64,000 nt of DNA from Tubiluchus corallicola (Eukaryota; Priapulida; Priapulimorpha; Priapulimorphida; Tubiluchidae): the NCBI GenBank assembly GCA_030141605.1, contig JAQGDQ010000051.1, positions 372,001 through 436,000 of the forward strand, written 5' to 3'. Each line of letters starts with the position of its first letter. The stretch's first letter is position 1. The notes beneath the pieces were generated by a model. That model was not told where the DNA came from. It saw nothing but the letters and a program-made list of their open reading frames with translations, and made no database searches. Of the stretch, positions 1-13,200 are shown piece by piece. The position numbers and the translations under genes are program-made.

Positions 1-1091
1 CCTTGTGTTTGCTACATTTTTTTGTTGAAAGTTATCAGAAAATTTTTTTGTGCTCAAATATTTTGAGCAGCAGATAAAAGATGAGAAAACCACTTTTTCA
101 TTAGTTACTTTAAGTGAATTACGCAAGTTAAAGTTTGAAAGAACTTCATGACTTTATTTCATTAACAGAAGTTGTAGTTAATGCCAGAAGGTACATTGCC
201 AATTAAGAAATTCACTGTGTTGACATTATTGTCATCCAAAACATACAATACATACAAATCCTGCTCATTTGCCATCACCTCTATTACTGGCTCAGCAGCT
301 AAATTATATAAACAAGATTAACGATGTGATCAAAACAGTTGCCTCCTGGCTATAAACTTGCTCTCAGGTTCTGCTACTGAAACTGAAATTACAAACAAAA
401 ACCAAAATTTATAAAACATAGGAAATCGATACTGAAACCAAAATCGCTCATTTTTTATAGGCAGGTAGGTATACCTTAAAGTAGAAACAAATCTTGTCGG
501 GAAACTAGAACAATATGTATGGTTAAAGGTCATGATGTTTCAAAACACTTTACAAAATTTCATTGGTTTTTAACATATAGCAAAAAAGAAAAGGTAAACT
601 GGACAAATGTACTACTAAAACCTCCAAAAAATGTACAGAAAAATTACCGAAAGTTTTGTCTATGACATAAATTGTTGACGAAATTGAATTATTGGCAAGC
701 CGAAATTTCGGATCGGTAACAACTCTGATTTACTGTAATTGAGTTTAGCATTTAATCACCAAACTAAAGCTCACTAAAATGTCCTGAATAGTAAGTAGTG
801 ATTAAAATATACAGTGCGTTTTATTAACCATGGTAATCACTAATTGACACGTGTTGGCACAGCCACCTGCTCCAGTGATTCATGGTTTTGTAAACTGAAT
901 AACTATCATCAAATGAATGGGACATGCTGCTGCAAGAGCCAGCATGGCTCAATTTATCCCTATAATAATTATGTGCAAGGAAATTAATGCACTGGGCTTC
1001 TTTGCATCATTTGCCAACATTTTCAACACATATTTTTCTGTTTACAGTACTTTTCTAATAGAATCTTTTTTCTTTCACATTAAGATTTTAG
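1..1091. other. Upstream intronic or intergenic sequence, no gene recognised
   Basis: AT-rich sequence with no exon I can support. The first exon of the receptor gene begins at 1092 and needs two bases of a codon from an earlier exon, so signal-peptide and start exons must lie here unseen or before the window. A short open stretch near 913-980 encodes several cysteines, but its possible splice donor is poor and I did not use it. Confidence 0.5.
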
Positions 1092-1234
1092 CAATGGGAT
1101 TACATATGACGGTTTTGGACGTCCTACTGGTAGCATGAATTTGGACGTTGTCACAGCTCAGACTTCAGCTACACCTTTCTTTGTTTCACCTTCAGTATCT
1201 ACTGAAAGACCTATTGATGTAGTCAACTTTCCAA
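1092..1234 (+). CDS. Receptor exon 1 (first exon seen): Thr/Ser-rich extracellular segment
   Basis: The acceptor is TTTTAG before 1092 and the donor is GTACGA at 1235. The exon begins with the last base of a codon and ends in phase 1. It encodes about 47 residues beginning NGITYDGFGR and becoming rich in Thr, Ser and Pro. I see no fold. It matches the phase of the following exon, which continues the Thr-rich stretch. As the first exon of the model it is the least certain; the missing upstream exon should end in phase 2. Confidence 0.6.
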
Positions 1235-4200
1235 GTACGATTCATTATTAGTGAAATACGACCACAATTATTGAATTCTTAAACCAAATTCTGGCAGAAA
1301 AAAATAAATGTGAAAAAGTCGTCACTGAGCTAAGATTTAAAGCAGTGATATTTAGATTAGATGTCTATTGTCGTAGACCTTTAGATCATCACTTTAGATG
1401 TTCACCAGGAGTCGCATCCAACTTGTTTGCAATAGTTTTTAGAGTCCTTATGATTACAGTGTTGCCTCACTTATCGCGTGTGTTCCCAATTCAAACTCAT
1501 TAGTTCAGATCTAGGCTCAGTCTTGGCTGCTCCAGGTTTCCTTTGTTTCCAATGAATTTAATTTCAAAATTTAATAATTTTTCGGAGCAGCCCATCACAA
1601 ACTGATTATTGTGAAGTTAAAATTGTAGGTAGTTGAACCATTTGTTGCATTTTACTTTTATACCTGTGTTTTTCTTTTAACCCCTTTTTGATGAAGATGA
1701 AGTAGTTAGTCTGTTTATCAGCTGAAGTTCATTGAAAAATTTATTGAGAATTTAAGAACAATGACTATTAAAATGTTACTATCATATTTCAGCCAACAAC
1801 TCGACTACATTAACTACTCAGCCACCTACATTGTCAACTGTGGATTATAGAAAACCAAGAATAACAGAACTTACTAGCAATAGCCGGGTACCTGCTGGAT
1901 CTACTGTTACACTCACTTGTGCTGCAGCAGATACTGAAAATCTTAATGTATGTCGATACAGTAATTAAATATCATCATTACCATGATTTTATTTAGTTAA
2001 TTATACGATTTTATATCACTGATTTAATCTAAAAGCATTAAATTGTTTTTGAGTTCCACATGTAAAAGAAGAAAATTGGTGCCTCTATGCATATTTAAGC
2101 TAAAGAATTTGCAGGAAAAATAAGTATAAACACAAGATACAGATGTTGATGTTTTTATGATTCAAAGTTAAAACTGAAGCACAACTTCGACAGATGGTTT
2201 GGTCTAAAGGATTACAATGTACATTACTTAACACTTGCTTATATAACTGAAGTTGTTAATAGAGTAGAGCAGACATAAAGTAGTTAGTATTATTTCAAAT
2301 GCTATTTTTAGTATGTATAGCAACTGTTTCATTAAATTCATTAACTTGGGAATGTTGACTTCTACTCAGTGTAATCTGTTTCAGATTGTATGGGTGTACG
2401 TAGATGGTGACACACCTCACATGTTAACAGCAAATGGAGCTAGGCTTACAGAGGACGTGAGGTTCAACAGCAAGGTTTTAGGGAGAGGAAGTGAAAGGGT
2501 GGTCAAGTTGAGGATTCAGGACATAACTAAAAGTGATGAAGGTGTTTATAAATGTGAAATACCAACTGTACCACCAGTGTTTATGGAAGTTTTTATAACT
2601 GTTATTCCGGGTAAGAATTATGTTCTGTATTTTGATTAAGTGCACTTCTGGCTTGGTGCGTCCCAAAAACTATCTGAAATGTTTGTAGTAGATATAATGT
2701 GATCATTAAAGATTAAAGATCAAATTACTTACTTGTTGGTCGGTTGACTTATTAGTCAATGAAGTATTGTAGTGATACAATAAAAGATCTAATGAATTGG
2801 CTTTTTTAATTTCTTAGGAAAACAGAGAAATACTGTGACTGAAAAGCTAAAAACAAATTTTGAGGTTGATAAGCTACAGTTACCTGTAAATGTTACCAGC
2901 ACCATCCATTCTGGGAAAATTGATGTTATAAGACTTAATCGTAGTCAAGGTACATTTATATGTTTATGTTTATATTCTTCAACAGCTTAAATATGAGTTT
3001 TTATCTGTTATTCTTAGCTAATAACATTTATCAACAACTACTTTTTTGCAAAAGTTATTTATCTAAAATAATAAATGATAGGAATCTTTATTTGAAGTGC
3101 ACTTTACATATAACTATTGCAAGTTTGTGCTGGCTTTTATCACTATTTGCATTATTTATAACAGTTAAAACAATAACATAATGTAAATAAGTTTTATCAT
3201 TACCTTAAGTTGTTCCAATTTTTAAATTTTGATACACAATTTAAAGTTTAAAATAACATGAGATCTTAAATAGAAAATACTTGTGATAAAAATGCTTCCG
3301 AGTTTTATATTATTTTTATGGGTGCATTAGATGAGCACCAGCGTACACGGATACGTTTTTGCATATGATTTTAAATGCTATTTTTGTTTTGTAGTTACAG
3401 TTGGTGTTTCACGGACAGTTGCAGGTATAAGACAGGATAGTCATGAAGGTACATTAGATTCTACTCAGACTGATGTTGAAAGACGCATAAAAGATGATGA
3501 TAATGAAAGAGGTTTGTATTCTTGAATAATGCTATGCAGCTAAACTATGTTTACTTTTCACAGGTACTGTACAAATAAAAACAAGTGAAGTTATTGTTGT
3601 TGCATTTCATTCCAGAATATTAGCAGATCCAGCATTTACTTCTCTACGAGTGCATTTGCAAAAGAATTCAAAATTAAATTTAAAGAAAGGGTAAAAATTA
3701 AGTTTAGGTGTTAATTTTATTCATTTCATAAACTTAACAGCTTTCAAGTTAGGATGTCACAAAGATCCGACAGAACCGGAGCTTCGAAACCGTATCCGAA
3801 TAGGACCTGTGATCAGATTCGATTCGCCGACGTTCTAAGCTACCTTAGATCTGGCCCGTTTTGAAAAAAATCCAGTTTAGCTTTGGCTACAGAGGCGATT
3901 CTGTAGCACTTTATTATAAAAGCTTTATACGCTCATTTGCCTTTAAAAGTTTTGGAAAAATCTTTAAATTGGTGCCTTTTTTGATAATTTTGCTCTACTT
4001 GAAATATGCTGACGTCACCATATTCAGTTTCAGCATGTGTCCAACTCATGAAATCCTGAGCAAAAGCACGCATCGCGTTACTATTTTAACTGCTAGTTTC
4101 AACAAAAATACTAAGATTTCTCGTATTACTTTGACAGAACGTGGTTTTACTAACAATGCACGATGTGGCTTAAATGCCATATTTTTCATCATCCATATAA

Positions 4201-7200
4201 CACGGACTCATGGAGTGTAGATAAAGACACCCCACGGAATTTTTTGACTAACAGATCGTTTTATTTGTTAGTCATCGGCAGAAAAATCTGTCGCAAAATG
4301 AACCAATGACACACGGCCGCCCTACACATGGCCACACGGCAAATGCCACCCGGCAGTTGCCTTTCGGCAGATGTCGAATGATCTGATTCACGGCCGTCTG
4401 TGTAGAAGAGAGCGCCACAGGAATGACGGCTGTGCAACCAAAAAGTTTGCGGCATTTAGTTTTAGTACTTGTGGATAGCCATTTTACTGTTGAAGATTAG
4501 ATCTATAATCAGTTGTCTATAGGAGATTATCTTGTTTTTAAGCTCAATTTTTGTGTCACTACTAGGATTGTCGTCACTCCTGATTTGGCCCGGACTCTCC
4601 TGAAATTCAGCCATACATCCGTAATATGGTCTGATTTTTGAAAAATTGTAAAATCTTTTGATTTCGACTATCACATTAAAATTTAAGTGGAAACAATTGA
4701 AATACAGCTTGCATGCTATTGAACCATTGCATGAACCTTAATTTACTTATGCAATGGTTCAATAGCATGCAAGCTGTATTTCCATTAAGCTAAAAACTAC
4801 GGAATTTTTGTTAAATAAAATACAAAACTTATTAAATCAAATTTATATGGTTGCATGGCTTTCGTTAAATGAATAATACAAGTATCCAGTTTAAGTTAAA
4901 TTTACTTAACAAAGACCATCTATCTACGTACAGTATTTGTTGCATATCGTGTCCCAATATGTTGCTGGAAAAGCAAAAACCAATGATGGAACACTGATCC
5001 CTGATTGGATGAAACACTTGGCCGGCCGGCGCACGCCGTACAAAATATATTATTTCTATTTCTATTTTAGGATGGCTGTTGTCTTCACGGTCGCTTCGAT
5101 AAATTCCATGTATCATCTTTGATTTGAAATCAATGTAGTGTAATTTGGATGGTCGTTTTATCATTGGCTTTACCAGTCTGCTATAATTTGGTTGAAAACT
5201 GCATAGATTCGAAAAAAATTCAGTTGAAAGAACAATCTGAAAAATTCAGACTCGAATTTGATTTGGTTTCGAAAATTATTTTAAACTGAGATCGGATTCG
5301 ATCCGGATTAGAAAATTATTATGAAAATGAGATTCAGTGTAAATTCGGATCAATAATTTCATATTTGTGACATCCCTATTTCAAGTACATTTAAATAGTT
5401 TAATCTAAGTTTTCAAGTTTAATTTACTTAAACTAATTTAGAGGAATATTTTTGCAACCTAAAAGATACACTATTTGTATTGCTCAGAAGATCCAATTAT
5501 GTGACATAAACACTGATTATTAGAGTTGTGGGATAGGGTGCGATATGTTGTTTTTTTCTATACCAATTCTTATCACGATACAAGTAGTTTCCCAATTGAT
5601 GAATTGCAAACTTAATTAAAGTCACTTTGTGTAATAAAACTAGTTGGTAAATAATCCAATTGAACTTTGACTAAAACCACTGCAATATTGTATGTCGCAC
5701 TGTGCTCTTCATTCTGCTGTCACACTGTGCGCTTCATTCTGCTCTTGCACTGTGCACTTCATTCTGCTGTCACTCTGTGCTCTTCATTCTGCTGTCACAC
5801 TGTGCTCTTCATACTGCTGTCATACTGTGTTCTTCATTCTGCTGTCACACTGTGCTCTTCATTCTGCTGTCACTCTGTGCTCTTCATTCTGCTGGCACAC
5901 TGTGCTCTTCATTCTGCTGTCACACTGTGTTCTTCATTCTGCTGTCACACGATGCTCTTCATTCTGCTGTCACACTGTGCTCTTCATTCTGCTGTCACAC
6001 TGTGCTCTTCATTCTGCTGTCACTCTGTGCTCTTCATTCTGCTGGCACACTGTGCTCTTCATTCTGCTGTCACACTGTGTTCTTCATTCTGCTGTCACAC
6101 GATGCTCTTCATTCTGCTGTCACACTGTGCTCTTCATTCTGCTGTCACACTGTGCTCTTTATTCTGCTGTCACACTGTGCTCTTCATTCTGCTGTCACAC
6201 TGTGCTCTTCATTCTGCTGTCACTCTGTGCTCTTCATTCTGCTGTCACACTGTGTTCTTCATTCTGCTGTCACACAATGCTCTTCATTCTGCTGTCACAC
6301 TGTGTTCTTCATTCTGCTGTCACACGATGCTCTTCATTCTGCTGTCACACTGTGCTCTTCATTCTACTGTCACACTGTGCTCTTCATTCTGCTGTCACAC
6401 TGTGCTCTTCATTCTGATGTCACACTGTGCGCTTCATTCTGATGTCACACTGTGCTCTTCATTCTGATGTCACACTGTGCTCTTCATTCTGATGTCACAC
6501 TGTGCTCTTCATTCTGCTGTCACACTGTGCTCTTCATTCTGCTGTCACACTGTGCTCTTCATTCTGCTCTTGCACTGTGCACTTCATTCTGATGTCACAC
6601 TGTGCTCTTCATTCTGATGTCACACTGTGCTCTTCATTCTGCTGTCACACTGTGCGCTTCGTCCTGCTGTCACACTGTGCTCTTCATTCTACTGTCACAC
6701 TGTGCGCTTCGTCCTGCTGTCACACTGTGCGCTTCATCCTGATGTCACACTGTGCTCTTCATTCTGATGTCACACTGTGCTCTTCATTCTGCTGTCACAC
6801 TGTGCTCTTCATTCTGCTGTCACACTGTGCTCTTCATTCTGCTGTCACACTGTGCTCTTCATACTGCTGTCACACTGTGCTCTTCATTCTGCTGTCACAC
6901 TGTGCTCTTCATTCTGCTGTCACTCTGTGCTCTTCATTCTGCTGGCACACTGTGCTCTTCATTTTGCTGTCACACTGTGTTCTTCATTCTGCTGTCACAC
7001 GATGTTCTTCATTCTGCTGTCACACTGTGCTCTTCATTCTGCTGTCACACTGTGCTCTTTATTCTGCTGTCACACTGTGCTCTTCATTCTGATGTCACAC
7101 TGTGCTCTTCATTCTGCTGTCACACTGTGCACTTCATTCTGCTGTCACACTGTGCTCTTCATACTGCTGTCATACTGTGCTCTTCATTCTGCTGTCACAC

Positions 7201-10200
7201 TGTGCTCTTCATTCTGCTGTCACACTGTGCTCTTCATTCTGCTGTCACTCTGTGCTCTTCATTCTGCTGTCACACTGTGCTCTTCATTCTGCTGTCACAC
7301 TGTGCTCTTCATTCTGCTGTCACACTGTGCTCTTCATTCTGCTGTCACACTGTGCTCTTCATTCTGCTGTCACACTGTGCTCTTCATTCTGCTGTCACAC
7401 TGTGTTCTTCATTCTGCTGTCACACGATGCTCTTCATTCTGCTGTCACACTGTGCTCTTCATTCTGCTGTCACACTGTGCTCTTCATTCTGCTGTCACAC
7501 TGTGCGATTCATTCTGCTGTCACACTGTGCGATTCATTCTGCTGTCACACTGTGTTCTTCATTCTGCTGTCACACTGTGCTCTTCATACTGCTGTCACAC
7601 TGTGCTCTTCATTCTGCTGTCACTCTGTGCTCTTCATTCTGCTGACACACTGTGCTCTTCATTCTGCTGTCACACTGTGTTCTTCATTCTGCTGTCACAC
7701 GATGCTCTTCATTCTGATGTCACACTGTGCTCTTCATTCTGCTGTCACACTGTGCTCTTCATTCTGCTGTCACACTGTGCGATTCATTCTGCTGTCACAC
7801 TGTGCGATTCATTCTGCTGTCACACTGTGCACTTCATTCTGCTGTCACACTGTGCTCTTCATACTGCTGTCATACTGTGCTCTTCATTCTGATGTCACAC
7901 TGTGCTCTTCATTCTGCTGTCACACTATGCTCTTCATTCTGATGTCACACTGTACTCTTCATTCTGCTGTCACACTGTGCTCTTCATTCTGCTGTCACAC
8001 TGTGCTCTTCATTCTGCTGTCACACTGTGCGCTTCATTCTGATGTCACACTGTGCTCTTCATTCTGCTCTCACACTGTGCTCTTCATTCTGCTCTCACAC
8101 TGTACTCTTCATTCTGCTGTCACACTGTGCGCTTCATTCTGATGTCACACTGTGCTCTTCATTCTGATGTCACACTGTGCTCTTCATTCTGATGTCACAC
8201 TGTGCTCTTCATTCTGCTGTCACACTGTGCTCTTCATTCTGCTGTCACACTGTGCTCTTCATTCTGCTCTTGCACTGTGCGCTTCATCCTGATGTCACAC
8301 TGTGCTCTTCATTCTGATGTCACACTGTGCTCTTCATTCTGCTGTCACACTGTACTCTTCATTCTGCTGTCACACTGTGCGCTTCATTCTGATGTCACAC
8401 TGTGCTCTTCATTCTGATGTCACACTGTGCTCTTCATTCTGCTGTCACACTGTGCTCTTCATTCTGCTGTCACACTGTGCACAACGGGACTAACCATTAG
8501 ATTTATTCTTTTTTTTTCTAGAATTAGCAGCTACTCCATTCTTCACGGTTTGCATGGGGATGTGGCAGATACCAGATAACTGCGATTTTGATTCAACCAC
8601 TGACAGTCCAGAATGCCAGTATCGTGCATTGTGGGCTTATAATGCAGCTAATGATAGTGTACAATTTATCATACAGGCAAAAAATTATGGTTTGCACTGG
8701 ACAGGGATTGGCTTTTCAAAAGACATGAAGATGGTTTGTAACAATATGATATGTAGTTTGCTTAACTTTCTTACTAGAAAAATTACACCTCACATTAAAT
8801 TCGGAATCTTTTTTTGTTTCCTTATATGCTAAAAAATTGCATTTAGGTGTACTAAGCTGGTGAAGAAGCCAAATGTGTAGCAGCATTCTTCTAGCTTTCA
8901 GTGTCAAGTTTAGTCCTTCCCATCTGTATAAAAAAAAACGAAAGTGTAGCTACAATGACCTGCTTCCAGTTAGATTTCTTAGACTGACTTTTGCATCTTT
9001 TCTGTACAGACATGCTTGACACAGCCAGTGAACATGTAGACTACAACTAGGAGTCGGATGCTGAGCATTTCAAATATCATTGAATTTGTGTATTCAACTT
9101 ACAAGTTGTGTTGAATGCATTAAATAAAGTGAAAATCTTACATTCATTCAAATTCTCACATTACATTGTCAGAGTGCTATAAATTGTTTCTACAAAAATG
9201 CTTTGTTTAACTGACATAAATAATAATTTGTATTTCTTTTAAAACGTGACGATGGTTTTTTTGTTGTCATGGCAAGTAAAAGCTGGCGGTCACCTAAGTA
9301 CTTATACAAGAATTGATTATCCACTTGTAAGAATTGTAAGTCACTAGTTTTCTAATATACATTTATTCCTAATAATTTTACAGCCATTGTCTGATGTTGT
9401 GTATGGCTGGGTAAAACCAGACAGTGGAAGGCTTACTTTGATTGATGGTTATATGGACACATACAGTGTGCCACGAGCTGATAGAAAATCTGATGTACAT
9501 GGCATTTCTGGTCATTTGGTCAATGGTGTAACAACTATTGGGTTCTGGAGAAAGCGTAGCACTGATGACGCTAGAGATGTTCAATTTGCAAATAGTGACT
9601 GTTTTTACTTCCTTTTTCCCTATGTTACAAACATTTATGATGATGCCAGCAAACATATCATCAAACACGAGAAGACGCCCATTGTGTCATCTCAAAAGAT
9701 ATGCATTCGACCTTGCAGCATGGAAGGTAAGTCTTATCGTTAAGCATTACTTATGTATGTTTGAACTTAAGCTGGCACGTAGCCCAAAAATTTGTAATGT
9801 GTACCATGAGCTATTTAACTTTTTCCAAAATTTTATTGCTTTTTTGGAGAACCATTATTACTAATGTGAAGCAATGGCATTGACTTTATCTGTAGAAATC
9901 ATGTATTTTAGGCTGATGACAAACTATTACAGGTGAACAAAAAGAGAAAAAATGAATTGCAGCATTTTGTTAACAACCTTTTGTTTCTTAAATTCTTATT
10001 CTAGCAAAACACTTTTACTCCTTTAGAAAGGTTTTAACTTTGTAATAACTAATTTTACTAAAATGAATGCAAGGTACAAAATATCGAAAGTTATAATTTC
10101 TAAATAGAATACCCCATTGCCCTTCAAAGCAAAGTCATTTGCCTCACTGAAAATAAAATTCACTATGCGCTGAACTTTTAAGTATGGTATTGTTCAAAAA

Positions 10201-13200
10201 ATCTTTCCCAGAAATTTAACACAGTAGCAAATGGTAACTATGTAATGAGTTTACATGGTTTGTGGCGAAAAAACTATAGCATGAGAGGTGTAACTTACAC
10301 ATAAAGTGCAAATACTTCACATAATTCACATAACCATTATATATTTTAAACAGCATTACCCAGTGTAAGGTGCAAACAGCATTTCTTTGCATTTGCATAT
10401 ATTATACATTTTATATTGTTTGTTAGCATATGTATATTAGTTTGAGAACACATGCATACAGGTTTATTAGTTATAATTGGATTTTGCTGTTTTACGTTTC
10501 CTACACTCAATACTAAATTCATGGTGAAATTTATATAATCGGCTTTTTAGGATCGGATTTGTTTTTCTCATCAAAATCTAAGAACTTTAAAAGCCAAAGC
10601 GAAGGAGTTGAAACGCCGACGCAACAAACTGAAATAAACGTTAATGTACAACAACCAGGTAATTTTGCAAAAATATTTTTACGATTGCTGTAACTATGTG
10701 TACTATCTGAGACTACTATCAGTAGCTTGATCCAATTAAAATAGTACACGTCTGTCCAGTTTTATAAGCACTTTAGTTTGAGATCGGATCAAAATACAGT
10801 CTTCTTGCAGAACTATTTGGTTAATTGCAATAATTAGCTGTGTCTTCTTCCAGGGAAGCAAGGTTTCCTACTTAATATCGTATTTAGGTTTATTGTGAAC
10901 AGATACTATACTAGAAGATGAATTGTACTTTACCTCTATTGTCATTCACATGTAGATACAGCAAACAGAAAATCAGTACTGAACAAGAGAGGAGATGACA
11001 ATGTTTGGTTGGTAAGGGATAATACTAATTAGGAAAGGCACTGTACAAAATAGGCTGTACACAAAAACCAAATGACAATTACAGAGAAATTTTGACTTTA
11101 GGATATTGAAGAGTGTGGTAATAAACAGTGGTGTAGAATTTTGAATGGCTGGCAAATTTTGAATGGATATGTTCTATGGTTTGGCAAGTTTATATTTTGG
11201 TACTTGAATACTTGATTAAGCATTTTTCATGCTTAAGCTAAAACTAAGTCATGTTCTGAGGACATGTACTATTTTCAGACACATTAACGCACTGCAAAAT
11301 GGAAACCAACATTCAATGGCAGGGCACTTGGACTACCTGAACTTGTAGAAAAGCTGTATGTGCAAATGCAGTATATATGATCAATGTGCTTAAGCTTTTA
11401 GATGATTATCTTGAAGCTCATTTCTAGTTTACTTCACCTTTTGCGCCCTTGAATTTTTTGTATGCAGAATAATGGTATCCTTTCAAACCTCACTATATGT
11501 ACTTTCTTGCAGACAAATTTGTATTTAGTGACTTTGGAACTAATTGTTACACATTTGTTATACTAATTAGTAATAATATTGTTTCAGCTGTTGGCAAAGG
11601 TGATAAAAATGATCAAGTGTTTATTACCCGGACTACAGGACGCACTAAAACAGGTTCTGGTATAAAAAGTACAATAGCTGTTCAACCCTATGGGAAAAGA
11701 ACAAGTGAAATTAATACTGGATGGATACAAACAGATTCTGGGCAAAGCATTTCATTTGGACAAGAATTCAATATCAGAGGCAAAGATAAGGGCAGCATAA
11801 CACTGGTGACTGGTGTTGGAGAAACTGAAGAACTTCCTATTGATGACTCTATTGACGCTAGTGCTGTTATTCCTCTACTTGACAGTAAGTATTTTCTTTT
11901 TTTATTTTTACCTTGTAAATTTGTAACTTTTGCATTTTATCAAGGAGTTTTTGCTAATTTTTTTTCAGCTGGGTTTGGTCAAGGAACTCAATTGTGCTCT
12001 GTGCCAGAGAATGTCAAGTTCACCGATTTCAAACTTCTCTCTCAAGTTCCCGAAGTTGGCTCGAAGCTTGTCCTTTCTTGTCAGCCGGGCTTCATATTGG
12101 CTGGTTCTCCTATATTGTCATGCAGACGTGATGGTAGCTGGCATTCTGCAGACGAAACTTTTCCATCTTGTGGTAATCTTAACACCTCTTTTGTTCTTAG
12201 ATTTGTATCTTTAATAACTAAGACACACCATTCCCACAGATGAGAAATTCAAGTTTTAGCAAGGAACCATAATGACAAGAAAAAGATATTTCATAATTTG
12301 CTTGAATGCAAGTTCAATTAATGTTTAGTGTAACTATTTGCTACTCATATAGCTTATATTGGTTGTTTCATTTCCAGCAAAATGTTTTTTTTATTTAAAA
12401 TAGCATGTGTATGGTGTGTGTCTAATGTCAAAACTCTTACCTTGTTTCGTCTGTTGTTTATTACTAGTTGAGATTAAAAACTGTGGGCCACATCCAGTAA
12501 TTGAGAATGGTGCATATGAGTTGCTAAATGGAACGACAACAACAGGAAGCATGGTTACCATCTCCTGTGCTGAAGGTTTTGCCACAGATGTGCCAATAAG
12601 AGAATGTAGTTTGGAAGGCAAATGGAGCGGAGGCTCAGTAAGATGTGCAAGTGAGTTAAAGAATGTTTCAGTTTATTTAGATTCTGTTTTTACACCGTGA
12701 TTCTTTTCCATTGCATTATAGTGTTCTTTACTGCTCTTATATACTTTAACGGAAATTTATTCCATGGCAGGAATCTATTTGCTCTCGTTCCTTTCTTTCA
12801 CCACTTACAAACAAATAAAATTAGATCACTAATATTGCTATAATGCTACCTTCTTGAATGTTATTGAAACTAAGGAGTAAAAAGAGTAACTGAATAAACA
12901 TGCTGTCAAATATGAGCCTTGCTGAACCTCAATATCACAACCATTTCAAAAAATTAAATTATTGTCTAATTAAATAATAATAATGCACTATGCTTGCAGA
13001 ATTGTGCATGTACATATGCACTATCAGTGACTCTTTTGGTTGTAGTTATTAGTACTGATAGTGTAGCAGTTGCTTCATAAATTAGTATGTATAGTCCAAA
13101 CAAACCCAAACGTGATTGTTGTTTGCAAAATAAATCAATGCTCAATGTTGAATAAGGCATTAAACATAAGTGCTGCAAAACTACTTTTTATTTAAAAACT

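Noticed and set aside
917-1138. 73-codon frame overlapping the first receptor exon
   Set aside because: It is in a different frame from the exon that joins in phase to the Ig exon. Its hydrophobic character comes from a T-rich intron.
3861-4220. 119-codon frame inside the hAT element
   Set aside because: No transposase motif; composition is that of the surrounding non-coding DNA.
5694-8483. Possible CRISPR array
   Set aside because: Units are contiguous with no unique spacers, and the setting is an animal intron.
5667-8493. Long open frames in all three forward frames (up to 371 codons) with a Cys/His/Leu-rich repeat peptide
   Set aside because: They are translations of the 25-bp minisatellite, open only because the unit lacks stops. 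They overlap each other in all frames and sit in an intron with no start context or family features.
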